Shown piece after piece: positions 43,156-56,000 of a DNA stretch of 64,000 bases. Location of the stretch: NCBI GenBank assembly GCA_907164885.2, contig OU015496.1, positions 169,620,242-169,684,241 on the forward strand, in the 5' to 3' direction. The notes below the pieces were generated by a model, which saw nothing but the letters and a program-made list of their open reading frames with translations, did not search any database and had not been told where the DNA came from. Source of the DNA: Dolomedes plantarius. Taxonomy: Eukaryota > Arthropoda > Arachnida > Araneae > Dolomedidae. Made by a program: the position numbers and the translations under genes. How positions within the stretch are numbered: the stretch's first letter is position 1; each line of letters starts with the position of its first letter.

Positions 43156-45601
43156 ATATCGGCCTTCTAAGGCGTATTTGAAATGTTTCACTGCTGTGTA
43201 GATGGCTAATAGCTCTCTGTCATAGGCACTATATTTTCTCTGTGTTGGCGTGAGAGATCGATAAAAGAAACTCAAGGGTTGTTTTTCATTATTCAAGATC
43301 TGATGTAAAACAGCTCCAATAGCAGTATCGGAGGCATCTGTCGTTAATGATATTTCAGCCTTTTCGGATGGGTGAGTTAAAGTCGTGGCATGACTAAGTG
43401 CATCTTTTAAAGCGCGGAAAGCGTTTCTTGTTTCTTCCGTCCAAGTTACTTCTTTTCTGCAGTTCTTTTTGATACCACTGAGCAATGCTGTTAAAGGTTG
43501 TTGCAATTTTGCACAATAGGGTATAAATCGGTGATAAAAATTCACCATACCTAAAAAGCGTCTTAAACTAATGAATGTCTTAGGTTCTGGAAAGTTATTG
43601 ATTGTATCAACTTTCGTTGAAAGAGGTTTAAGCCCTTCAGCTGACACTTCGTACCCAAGAAATGCAAATTTAGTTTGACCGAATTTACATTTTGCCGCAT
43701 TAATGCATAGACCATATTCGTTTAGTCTTTCGAGGACTGCTCGTACATGTTGCTGATGAGTTTCTTCATCAGGAGAGGCTATTAGAATGTCATCCAAGTA
43801 GCAAAATACAAAATCTAGTCCATACAGCACTGAGTTCATGAAACGTTGGAACGTTTGGGCCGCATTGCGTAGGCCGAACGTCATGAAAGGGAACTCGAAT
43901 AAACCGAAAGGCGTGAGAATTGCTGTTTTCGGTATATCTTGCTCGCGAACCGGTATTTGTTGGTACGCTCTAATGAGATCAATAGAAGAGAAAATTGTTG
44001 TTCCCTCTAAAACATAACTGCAATCCGTTAAAAATGGAAGAGGGTATCTATCAGGGATCGTAACATTGTTTAATGCTCGATAGTCCCCACAAGGTCTCCA
44101 ATCTCCAGATTTCTTCATAGCCAGATGTAGTGGGCTCGACCAATTACTTTTAGACGGTCTGCATAAACCCATTTGAAGCATAAATTCAAACTCCTTTCTG
44201 GTTGCTTTGAGTTTTTCTGCCGATAACCTCCTAGCCTTAGCGAAAACGGGTGGACCTCTGGTTTCTATGTAATGTTCGATGTTATGATTTTTGACCTTAT
44301 TGTTAACTACATTCAGTTTTAGCAAATCCGGAAAATCGTTAATAATATTTTTATATGGATCATGTACGGCATTTAGAATAGGAATATTATTATTATTTTG
44401 AAAACAAGGAGTTCCTTTACTTACTAACAATGTAGTGTCATCAATCAATTTGCGATTTTTGGAATCTACCAAAAGGTTAAAATTTGCAAGAAAATCTATA
44501 CCTATTATCGGTCTGTTCACATCCGCAATTACAAAGGGCCAAATGAACAATCGTCTGAGTCCAAGATCAAGCTTGAGTAACTTTTGGCCATATGTTTTAA
44601 TTTTCGTGCCATTTGCAGCAAATAGTTCTAATTTCGAGACAACTCTTTTATCTGCAGGTAATGGAGGAATAACGGACAGTTCTGCCCCGGTATCTATTAA
44701 AAACTGGGTGGCCGATTCTTTGTCGCTGATGAAAAGACGACTCAGCTCTACCCCTTGTCTCCCTGTCGTCAATGAGAGACGGGGGGCTAGTTTTCCGGGT
44801 TGTTTGTCTGTGATCCAGATGAGAAGTTACACGGTTGTTTACACTTAAATGACTTGTCGCCGAATTTTTCGTGATAGTAACAGATATTACTGGACCTGTT
44901 ACCACTGAAACTCCTACCTCTTGATTTGGTTCGGTAACGATAATACGAACGACTGTGCCGTTGTCTGGATAAAATAGAAACTTGTAAACTAAGTTCATTC
45001 ATCTGTTTTTGTAAGCTTTCAATCAGCCCCGAGTTTACGGTAATGGATGAAGTAGCAGCTATTTGGGGGGTAATAGGATTTAATTCCCAAATCTTATCAG
45101 CCATCGTCGCCACTTTTGACAAATCTTCGCCACTAACAGATATAATGCTGCGCATATTAACAGGTAGACGCTGGATCCACAATGTTTTAAGAAAGTATCT
45201 GTAACTTTGTCACCTGCCAAATTACGCATTTCACACAGTAACTGAGATGGTTTTTTATCTCCCAGTTCTAGCTCACTCAGTAATTTTTGAGTTTTTTGAG
45301 TCTCCGAGTCTGCATATAATGAAATTAATCTGTCCTTGATGGCTTGATATTTGCGATCTTGTGGCGGACTTAGTAGCATATCAGATACGTGTGACAAAAT
45401 CTCAGGTTCTATGGAACTTATCACATAATCATATTTTGTTTGGTCTTTAGTTATTTTTGCATTTCTAAATTGTGCTTCTAGCTGAAGGAACCATATCTTC
45501 GGATCTGGTTTCCAAAAATAAGGAACTTTGACGCTTACCTTGGCGACAGCCGCAGTTGTAGCACTAGGGTCATTTTCATTGCTTGCATCTTCGTCAGCCA
45601 T
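43156..45601 (-). pseudogene. Ty3/gypsy Gag-Pol, truncated in RNase H
   Basis: Start at 45601 (MADEDASNENDPSATTAAVA). Gag shows VPYFWKPDPKIWFLQLEAQF, and a one-base deletion near 45185 shifts the frame. A single zinc-knuckle-like CYYHEKFGDKSFKCKQPC follows. Then pol in another frame: protease [17 protein letters not shown] with [30 protein letters not shown] and the active-site CYLDDILIA, then RNase H with [17 protein letters not shown] and [19 protein letters not shown]. Coding ends near 43160. The RNase H tail, integrase and 3' LTR are missing. RT and RNase H blocks are largely intact, so this copy is younger than the + strand fragment it meets. Confidence 0.93.
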
Positions 45602-45648
45602 AGTAGGATTCTATCACGTACGAGTCCACCAAGGGAGCGTCTTTAATT

Positions 45649-45784
45649 GTAGGTGAATAATAATTATAATAATAATAATAATAACGCTTCTCTGACTCCA
45701 ATATAAATATTATTTATTATATATTAGATGTTGCTTATATAACTAAATAATTAATCTACTTTTTGACATCGAATACATCTAACA
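45649..45784 (-). repeat. Putative short 5' LTR of the minus-strand gypsy element
   Basis: Minus strand begins TGTTAGATGTATTCGATGTC and ends CACCTACA, 48 bp before the Gag start. TTGGTGGACTCG just inside could be a primer-binding region. There is no second LTR for comparison, so the borders are tentative. Confidence 0.35.
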
Positions 45785-46780
45785 GGCACAACTAAAACAT
45801 TGATTCTTCTTTTTTTATATCATTTATGTTACCACACATGTTCAACTTATTTAATTAAAATCTTGATGGCCAAACGATAAATTGATGTGGAATAAATTGA
45901 TGAGGATTTAATTGTCGTCTGACGAAGCGATACTACAAATGTAGCAATTGTTTTTCTATATTCCTTTGTATTTCTTTCTTTATTGTTTCTTTAAGCTTTG
46001 CACTGATTGCTCAAAACTGCTCTTTCATTTAGAAAAATTAATAATTTTATCCTAGAAAATTTCTGCGTACGCTGCTGGTCACTGGTAGTCCAGATTATGT
46101 TTGTGAAGATTACATCAACAAATGTACATTCTTTTCATGTAGACATTTGGTACGTCCGTAATGTGGTACCACTTGGACGTTCCTTTCACATAGACTTTCG
46201 GACAATCAGGTTTACTCTGCGATATGCACATCACCAGGATGTCTCTTTCGTACGTTTGGTGAAACGGATGAAGGTGAGAAAAATTTGGACGTATGTGCTG
46301 AGTGGGAAATTATAATTTTTTGTACAAAATTTATTGAAATTGCTCCATTATAATGAATGAATTACGACTTTTTTAAAAAAGAAAATTGTAGAACCTTCAA
46401 GAAAAGTGTTCTTTTAAATGTGCGTTTCAAAGAAGCAGAAAGAATGATGAATGAGTGATTTGAATGTATAAAGCTTTATTTATAAGATTCTATGCTTTAT
46501 CATTTTGACTAATGAAATTAATGATAAAAAATAAATCGTGATTATATCTGCACTATATTTTAAAGAAAAGATAAGAAGTTTCACATACGTTTTTATATTC
46601 CAACTCGGCTCAGAATTCATTTATAATAGAGGAATAAAATCATAAACTTATTGTAATGTAAATTCCTTGTTTTTATCCTCCTATTGTCTAAGAAGAAATA
46701 CAGCTTCGTTTATTTTACGCTTGCATCATTTAAGAATGACCAATCTTGAACTACATTTTGGCATAATATTTTTGTCTATT
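45785..46780. other. Upstream region of the receptor gene
   Basis: No coding exon was recognised. The short open frame near 46007-46315 has no family resemblance. Confidence 0.45.
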
Positions 46781-46783
46781 GTA

Positions 46784-46819
46784 TGACGTCATATGTCAAC
46801 CGCGCGACTGTAGCACGTG
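46784..46819 (+). promoter_or_regulatory. CRE palindrome and CACGTG E-box upstream of the receptor
   Basis: TATGACGTCATAT (CRE core TGACGTCA, 46784-46791) and TAGCACGTGATA (E-box CACGTG, 46814-46819) lie about 165-200 bp before the receptor start codon. CACGTG is the core of the CLEAR element bound by MiT/TFE factors at lysosomal genes, so control with lysosome biogenesis is plausible. No TATA box or start site can be assigned. Confidence 0.4.
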
Positions 46820-46980
46820 ATAGTGATTCTTGAAACGTAACTTTTCAGTGATAATGAGTAATGTTCATATTCATTTTATTTGTGCTTTCTGCTGGTAGTT
46901 TCGATTCATGTAGTTGTGTTTTAAAACGCTAAAAACTTTAAAGTGCCTACAGTATTATTTCGTATTTTGTCTCATGTAAT

Positions 46981-47093
46981 ATGTCGATTTGTGCGTACTT
47001 CTTCAGTTTGTTATTGTCAATATGTGTAATTCGTAACGTTTGTTCTAGTTGTGTTTTTCAGGACGGTAAATATGATTTGTCAGCACTGGACAG
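46981..47093 (+). CDS. CI-MPR exon 1: signal peptide and start of repeat 1
   Basis: ATG 46981 opens MSICAYFFSLLLSICVIRNV, a short hydrophobic signal peptide, then CSSC and FQDGKYDLSALDR, the Cys and Y-D-L-S/T-x-L start shared by every repeat. The exon ends ..GACAG before GTAAATA, leaving two bases that are completed to AGA by the first base of exon 2. This phase match and the repeat start are the reasons for the call. An ATG further upstream cannot be excluded. Confidence 0.82.
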
Positions 47094-50000
47094 GTAAATA
47101 TTCTTGAATAAAAACATCATTTTATTGTTCTCCCTCGTAATATAATATTGGTATTATGTATATCTGTTACGAATATTTTATATGACGAAAACTGTACTGA
47201 CATTATTTCAGAAAATTCTCAAGAATATGACCGGCATATAATTGAAATCATTCTGTGTATTATTTCTTGTTCAAAATATATCTTTCTTATGATTGGCTTT
47301 TATCTAATATGTTTTGTCTTTACAAGGTAATGAGCTACTCAATTAATCTGAGACTATAAACCTGTGCCAACGTTATTTAATATCGTTCGATACAATGTTT
47401 TTATAAGAGCTAAAATTAGTATAGACATTAATTGTTCCAGCTTATGATAGTCAAAGTTTTGTTTGTTTTTTTCTTTTTTTTTAAGGTTTTCTTTTATACT
47501 CAATGACATATGTTTCGAATTTTATGGTTAAAAAAATTTTGTGAATATCAATGAAAACCGAAATAGAGGGATTAAAATATATATGGCTGGAAATATCTTT
47601 TACTTTAACTTACTTTGATGTGCTGTAACTTAAGTCAGTGAATTTCCTAACAGCTTAGACTCAAAGTTTTGCTTAATTCAGTTTTGATTTGTAATTGGTG
47701 ATCTTTTAGAATTTCTTTATGCAGAGTTTGAGTTAATTGCCTATAAAACTTAAATTATATTTTAATCAGTGCTGTTGATTTTAATGTTCATAGAAGTTAA
47801 ATTATGGCAGTCGTAGATAAGAATTTTATTATACAATGTCTAATCATAAATAAAATGTTATTTGTTTGTGGTAAAATCAACTGATATCAGATAATGTTAT
47901 GATTAATTACCTAAGAAATGTCAATGTGGGTCATATAGGTAAATTTTAGTGTGTTAGGACTTAGGTTGTAAAAAAATAATGATATTATTATTATTAGTTA
48001 AACAATTTGAGAATGATTGTACAATATATATTCTAGAAGTAAAGTGTTGAACCAAATATTTTCCTTGTAGTCTCTAAATGTTAGCATCAATGTGAGTTGT
48101 TTTTGTTCAGAATCATTGCTATATATACATGTTTCATTTTATCGTTTTGACGGAAAAATTTAATTTTGTATTGCTTGTACTGATAGTATCATAATTTTTA
48201 AATTGCATTTATAAATGAATGATCAATTTTTACTGATTTTTGTTATCTTTTATAATATGTACATAAATTTTAACTTATGTGTTGTAAAATTCAGTTCAGT
48301 AGAAGCTCCCTTTTAAAAAAAAAAAAAAAAAAAAAAAAAGGTATTTAGTGCATATAACTCTCAACCTTTAGTCGTGTCATATTGGTTAATTGCATAATAT
48401 ATTTGTTGTAAAAGCTACTTGAGACTACCAATCTAGAAAACTTAAAAGTTAGAAAAATTCCTACAAATCTATTCTTGAATCTTCATCTAATGATCAGCAA
48501 TTTAAGTATTAATAATATAAACGAATCATCCATGAGTATACATACAGCTTTTAAAACCTTATCTGAAAATTTTTTAAATGTTTGATGTTGAGCTATAGAT
48601 AGAGATTAGGCCTTTTAAATTTTGTAAGACATTATATTTGACTTTTTAAAAGTGTAAATTATTAGAGTAATGTAATCAATATAATTTTTTCATTTGTAAA
48701 AATATCAAATTGAATATAAATTACTGAGATTTCATGATACTGTTGAAGATTTTCCTGTGAAAAAAGATTAGAAATGTAGTTTTAGTTTGAATTTATTTTT
48801 CTTTTATATAATGTTAATAAGGGAATTATGAAAATAAATTTTTTCATACACTTCTGCTAGTTTAGTATTTAAATTAACTTTTGTTTCACTGATAAATATT
48901 TCTGTAGTTTAGTTTCTCATAAAATATTTTGAATATAATTTTTGTATATATTATTCATGTTTGAAAAAACTACATGACGTACATAATAAATGGCTACATG
49001 TACTAAATCACTCCAAATGTATTAAGCTTGGCTTTTAAAATATATTATGAATTTTATTCTTTAATTATATGTATATATGTACTAAAATACATTATGTAGT
49101 GATTTCAGTCATAATGTAATGAGATACTTAGTTTTGTTTCTCAAAATTTTCAAATATTTCTATTTTCTGTTTCAAAAAATTTGTTTAAAAAATACCTTTA
49201 TTTCAAGAATCAATGCTTTGTAGGCTCTATGGAATCTCTGTACTTGTTGATACAAGTTGTATCTGCCTTTTGAAACTGTTTTAAAAATTCATTTTTAACT
49301 AATAATGATCGCTTATCAGTATTTTAGGCTATAAAAACTATTGTTTCCATTACTACTCCTGTTGATAGAGAGCTCTGCACAGTAACTATGAAAATACAGT
49401 TACAATAAAAATTTCTTTATTTTTTCAGACTTTTTTTATTTTTTATCATAAAAAGTTAATTTTTATATAGTTTCTTTGAGTTATATTAACTCAGATATTG
49501 ATTGTAAATGTAGTTCTGTAATAATTTGGGGGAAAAGTTAACCAAACTCTAAAGTATAGGCTGATCTAACACTTCATTCCATGGCTGCATTTAATTAAAG
49601 ACTTTTTAAGAATGCAAATACATGAAGGAAAGACTGGTAAGATAATGTTATTAAAGTCATTGGTATGAAGAAATGGGGAATGATTGTTCATTAGAGATAG
49701 CAGGGTTTGGTTATACTATTGTTTTCTTGTTAGGACAGTCTTCTAAAGAAGGCAAAGGCCTACCAAGAACTATGCATCATCGATTAAAATGAAACCAACT
49801 AGTCCCGGAAAATACTGAAGATTTCTTTAAAGAGCTGTTCTATAATATAATTTATCTGAAGAAAAAACAGAAATTCTTATATTTATTCCATTTCCTGAAA
49901 CTTAAAAGATCATGATCTAACATATTAATCTAAAAGGTGTACACACACATACACACTTGCTACCTTCTACTTTGCATATATTCATCTCCTTTTTCTTCAG

Positions 50001-53000
50001 TAATTCTTTGATTTAACATAACAGAGGGATAATTTTATGTAAAATGTCAGGTAAAGCCCTAAAATTTTAGGAAAAATTCTTTTCCAATTTTGCTAAAACC
50101 ATATCTAAATGAAGCAAAACAAAAAAATTAATGAGAACGAATTTCTGTTCAATTTTATTAATGCATAAGAGATTACGGCCACCCCCACTTTTGTGTACAA
50201 GCCACTGTCAAACTAAAGACCTTTGCTGTGCAGCAATTCCTGCATACTCGGCCGAGGGTTGATTTTCCCCTGTTCGGTGATGTTTCTCATAGGCTGGGTG
50301 CCGGGCGGACAGTATAGATCTACCGATCAATTTGGGCAACCCCGGACCCCTTAATTTTATTAAATATAAATAATGAGTCTATAATAGTTTACATCTAAGT
50401 TAAAGATATCCTCTTCTGATTTTTTACAAACTGATAGAATTCTGGAAGCCAAGAATATTGGAGGGAAAAAAATGAAATGATTATCTTTTACATGCTTGGT
50501 ACAACTTGGTACTTTACAATATTTCAGTGCCAAACTGAGTATCCAATTATCCCCAACTGGCCACCTACTCTACATAGTGGTTATTATAACAAGAATCTAT
50601 GAAGTGGTCTCTTTCAAATCTCATCTAAAGTATAAGCATAGCAGTCCTGTAAGTTCATCTGAATAATATTCCCATAATAAAGTAGCTAACAAAACCACAG
50701 TGTAAATGGGTGAATACCCTCAGGATAAAGTTACTGTGTCAGAAATTGTAGTTTTCATTAAGATGTGAGCTTTTAGGGTTTTAATTTTTCACCTGTTGAC
50801 TTTTTTTTTTCTTTTTTGCAGATCCTCAGGTTGGCCTGTTACAGGACCCTCCTTAAATGGAACATTGTCTCATTATGAAATCAGTATATGCCGTCCTCTT
50901 AATTATTCTTCCATCCAACCAAAGGGATGTTCAAAGAGTTCAGTTTGTTTAGTTTCAGAAAACAGTGCAATAAGTTATGGCAATGCTATTGAGAATACTA
51001 AAGACTATGCTATTGCAGATAATATTGGCATTGGTTTCTCATTATATGTTCAAACACAAACACTTTGTAAAACCAATGGAATATATCGAGCTACGATTCT
51101 ATTTTCCTGTGGACCACATTTAGGGGCACCAGAATTAATGTTAAGAAGTGAATGTCAAGTAAACTTCTCTTGGAGGACATCAGCTGCATGTCCTACTAAA
51201 CCAAAGAATAAACAAGTTCCATGCTATGTATTGGATGATCAGGGAAATAAACGGGATTTATCACCTCTTATTAAAGAAAATGATGGTTATAATGTTTATA
51301 CTCCAAATCCAGCTATTGATTTTATAATAAACGTATGTTCAGATTTATCTTTTCATGGTTCACAAGTAAACTGCCCACAGAATGTATCTGCTTGTAGAGT
51401 AAAAGGCAAGGAAATCATTTCATTTGGAAGCATATCTGAAGGACTAAAGTACACATCCGAAGGATTAGTTCTAACCTATAAAACACCAGATTCTGATTCA
51501 GTTTTGCCATCAGATTGTAAGCTCAAGCCCAAAACCACAGTTTTTTTTAAATGTCCTGCAAGAGGATACAGTCAACCTCCAAAATTAATATCAGATGCAA
51601 ATTGTCAATATGAAGTCGAATGGGAAACAGAATATGCTTGCCCTGAAAATTTGTTGAAAGGAGACTTAAAATCTTGTCAATTTACTCGAGAGTTACATGG
51701 TGTTGAAATAGATCTTAGTCCATTACGTAATGTGCCTGTATATAATGTATTTAGTCCTAACACATCTACTTATTTTAATATAAGTGTATGTTCTGGTCTT
51801 GGAAATTTTAAGTGTGGTGGGAAAAAATGGAAATCTTCTTCAGTTTGTGTTTACAGTAACACTTCATCAACATCACAAATTGGAGGTACTACAGATTCAG
51901 CTGAATTGCTATATGCTGATGGTGAGGTTATACTTAAATATTTGAAGGGGGATGCATGCAATGGAACAGAACAAATCTCAGTTATTAATTTCATATGTGA
52001 TGAGAATGCTTCGAATAATGGAACAGGAGAACCTCAACATGTTGCTTCATTTGACTGTAACCATGTTTTTAGGTGGCATACAAAATATGCTTGCTTAAAA
52101 CATCCACTGGATACACCATGCTCTGTTACTTATGACAAAAAAACAGTTAATCTCCAGAAGTTATTACTCATTGATGGAGAACCATGGGTAGCTACAGATA
52201 GCAGGGCTTCAGGCAATGCTGAATACTTTATTAATGTTTGTGGACAAGTTTCTAGGCTTGGAAATTTAAGTATGTGTGGTGAAGGTTCTTCTGCTTGTGT
52301 TTTAAATGCTACAGGAGAATATATAAATTTAGGGAACTTTACCTCACCACCAGTATATGACCAGACATTAAATGCTGTACGATTACATTATTCAGGTGGA
52401 AGTCCATGCAGTAAAGGTAAATTTTGGCAGTCTTCTATTATATTTAAATGTAAGTTAGGACAAATAAATTCTAAACCAGTTTTAACAAGAATTGATGACT
52501 GCCATATGGAATTTGAATGGCAAACAGCTGATGCCTGTCCAACTGGTCTTATACAAGGCTCAAATTGTAAAATTTTTGATAGTAATTTAGGTATAGGTTT
52601 TGATTTGACTCCTTTAAAATCACAGGTATATAAAGTTGATTCTCCATCTTATGAGTTTTATTTGGGTGTTTGTGAACCAGTTAAAGATTCTCCATGTACA
52701 TCTAACAAAGATTCGTCTTTAGATGTAGGCATTTGTCAAGTTGACAAATCTAATCACACTGCCTGGAAAGCTGGAGAACCTAATTCACATCTTTCTTACA
52801 TGGATGGCGTTGTGAATTTAACCTATTTATCGGGTGATCCTTATGATCAAAATCATACATCACGAATGACAATCATTATATTTATTTGTGATTATAATGC
52901 TGGAAATGGTAATCCACTTTTTGCTGAAGCAGTAGATTTTGCTTTTGTTTTTCACTGGTATACAGCTCTTGTGTGTCCTCAATCTATTTCCACTGAATGT

Positions 53001-56000
53001 GTAGTCCATGACCCATTTTCATATTTAGTATATGATTTAACTGGATTATCAATGTCTAAGAAAAACTGGATGACAATTATAAATGAAGATAATGAAGAAA
53101 GGCTAATATATTTAAATGTGTGTCGATCTCTTGCTTTGCCGATTGGTTGTGATCCAAGTGCTGCTGCATGTCTTGTTAAAAAGGGTGAAAATAATGAAGA
53201 CAAGGCAGTTATATCTAACCTTGGGCGTGCTATTAATCCTCCAGTTCTTCAAAGTCCGGGTCATATTACTTTAACATATACAAATGGCGACACTTGTACA
53301 TCATATGGAGAAAATACAACCTACTCTACTTTAATACATTTCTTATGTGTTGAAGAAGATGCTTTCCAAACAGGTTTCAGATATCTTGGTAAAGTTGGAA
53401 ATTGTGAGTACTCATTTTTATGGGCTACTAAAACAGCTTGTCCAACAGGAAAACTGATTTCAAAAGATGACTGTCAATTGACTGATCCAGATTCTGGTTT
53501 CATGTTTGATTTGATGCCTCTAAATAGTAAACAACCATATTCTGTTAAATCTCCATCGGGCCATACCTTTCACTTCAATATTTGTGGTGGAGTTGTTGAT
53601 GGATGTTATGGACAAGGTAGTAGTAAACCACCACAAAATATCAGTGTTTGTGAGGTTGATAGCAATGGTATGTCTATTTTGAATATCACTACTTCTGATT
53701 CTTATATACTCAGTTATACTGCTGGTGAAGACTTGACTCTTACTTACAAATCTGTATCTAACTCATCAGGTAAAGAAGTTGTTATAAAATTCCCATGTTA
53801 TAATTCTTCTGATGAGCACAGTGTTGAATTCATAAGTGAAGAAGAGGGTCAATACATTTTTGAAGTAAAGACATCTTTAACTTGTATACCTGAGGCAGCT
53901 AATGATTGCAATGTCATAGATGAATATGGTCATGAATATGATATATCTCCCTTGGCAAAATATAGTGGGGGAAATTGGGAAGTAACAGATCCAAGACCTG
54001 GTTACTCTCATTTAAAATATCATATTAACTTTTGTCGACCTCTTAATAAATCTCCTTTATATAAGTGCCCTGGTGGGGCTTCATCTTCCTGCCAGACAAA
54101 TTCAAATGATGGAAATAATGTAGGATTTGATCTTGGAGCTCAAATGGATGAACTTCTAGTTAGCAATAGTGGTGTTGTTATTGTTCATTATGCTGGTGGC
54201 ACCCAATGTCATGATAATCAATTTAGGCGTAGTACTACTATTAACCTGTATTGTTCTTCAGAAACAGGTGTGTTGAAATTTTTAGGTGAAACTCCAGAAT
54301 GTGAATATATATTTTCATTGGATACTCCTGTTGCATGTCCTCTTGAAGCTAGCCATGGTGAAAACTGTTTAGTAAAAGATCCACTATTTGGTTATACATT
54401 TAATTTAAACCCTTTGAAAAATAAGAATAGCAATTATAATGTTACAATAGGAGAATATAACTATGTTTTCAATGTATGTGATAAACTATATGGTGTCAGT
54501 AATAAGTGTTCAAATTCAGGTGCATGTCAGTTAAAACCAAAAGATCCAAATTTTTCTAAAAGCCTTGGACTTCCTAGTGACATACTTGTGTATAGAAAAG
54601 GTCTAATTACCCTAGAATATAAATCTGGTTCTGGTAATTGTCATGGCAAATACAATAGAACAACCAAAATAACATTTACTTGTCATCATGCTCTTGAAGA
54701 CAAAGATGGACCAACTTTTATTTCTGAAGCCCAAGACTGTACTTATTTATTTGAGTGGCCAACAGTCCATGCCTGTCCTCCATTTGATGTTATTGAATGT
54801 TCAGTTATGGATAATAATAGTATATATTATGATTTAAGCCGATTATCTCTCCCGAATGAAAATTATTATGTAAAATATCCTTACTCTAACAAAACATTTG
54901 CTATAAATGTATGCCGCAGTGTTGTTCACACACCAAATTCACTTTGTCCTTATACATCTGCTGCATGCTTAGTTGATTCCTCTTCAAAAATTGATTCTAT
55001 TAATCTTGGTGTTGCATCACATCCTCCATATTTTGAAAATGGTAAAATAAAAATAAGTTATACTTCTGGAGATCCATGTAATGAGGAAGATGTATCAACT
55101 GCAAGGTTTATGCAGACGACTATAGAATTTACTTGTGATCCTGCTCTTATTGATAGTGAACCAAAATTTATTGGTAGAGATGGCTGTAACTATTACTTTG
55201 AGTGGCACACAGTTTATGCTTGCCCACCAAAAAACATTGAGAGTCAAGAGAGTTGCACTCTTACAGATCCACTTACAGGACATCTTTTTAATTTTTCATC
55301 TTTAAGACATCATGGTCTTTTTAAATACAAGAAAGGAGATCATCAGTATTACCTTAGTGTTTGTGGTAATAACTCTAATCCTTGTAAAGATGGTGTTGGT
55401 ATGTGTCAAGAAGAAGTATCGGGAGGAAAACGTCATTGGAATGGTGGTATGCTTAATACAAACATCTTATATAAAAATGGAATTTTACTCCTTAACTATA
55501 CAGATGGAGATTCCTGTCATGGTGGTCTATACAAACGCAATACGCTGATTGAATTTCGTTGTGGACCTGATATGGGTGAACCAGAGTTCTTGTATGAATC
55601 ATATGATTGCACATATTTCTTCAGCTGGAAGACAGAACTTGCTTGTCAAACCCTAATGCATTGTGCTATCAAGAATGGAAGTGCCTTATATGATCTAACC
55701 ACTTTAACTGAGTCCTATCACACTGGAGTATCAGGTGTAATGAATGATAATGCTTCTTATTATGTTAATGTCTGCAACTCTCTGGGACAAATTCCAGGTG
55801 TGTCTTGTCCTCCAGGTGCTGCTATTTGTCGTGTGTCAAAGGATTCTAAAACTGGGGCAAGTGTTGCAGAAGTAAGTTACAGTTTGTATATTGTTAGTTA
55901 CTTTAAAACTCCATTTAAAAATTAAATGCTGCTGTGTTATTTATTTTAAATACTTGATATATTGATTTGTTCATAATAAAGTAACAATGGTTGATTATTG

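Noticed and set aside
42230..45601. A single complete endogenous retrovirus-like element
   Set aside because: The two halves lie on opposite strands, have different Gag sequences, and lack integrase and any envelope-like frame.
46007..46315. 102-codon open frame upstream of the receptor
   Set aside because: No family motif, no splice or promoter context; likely chance.
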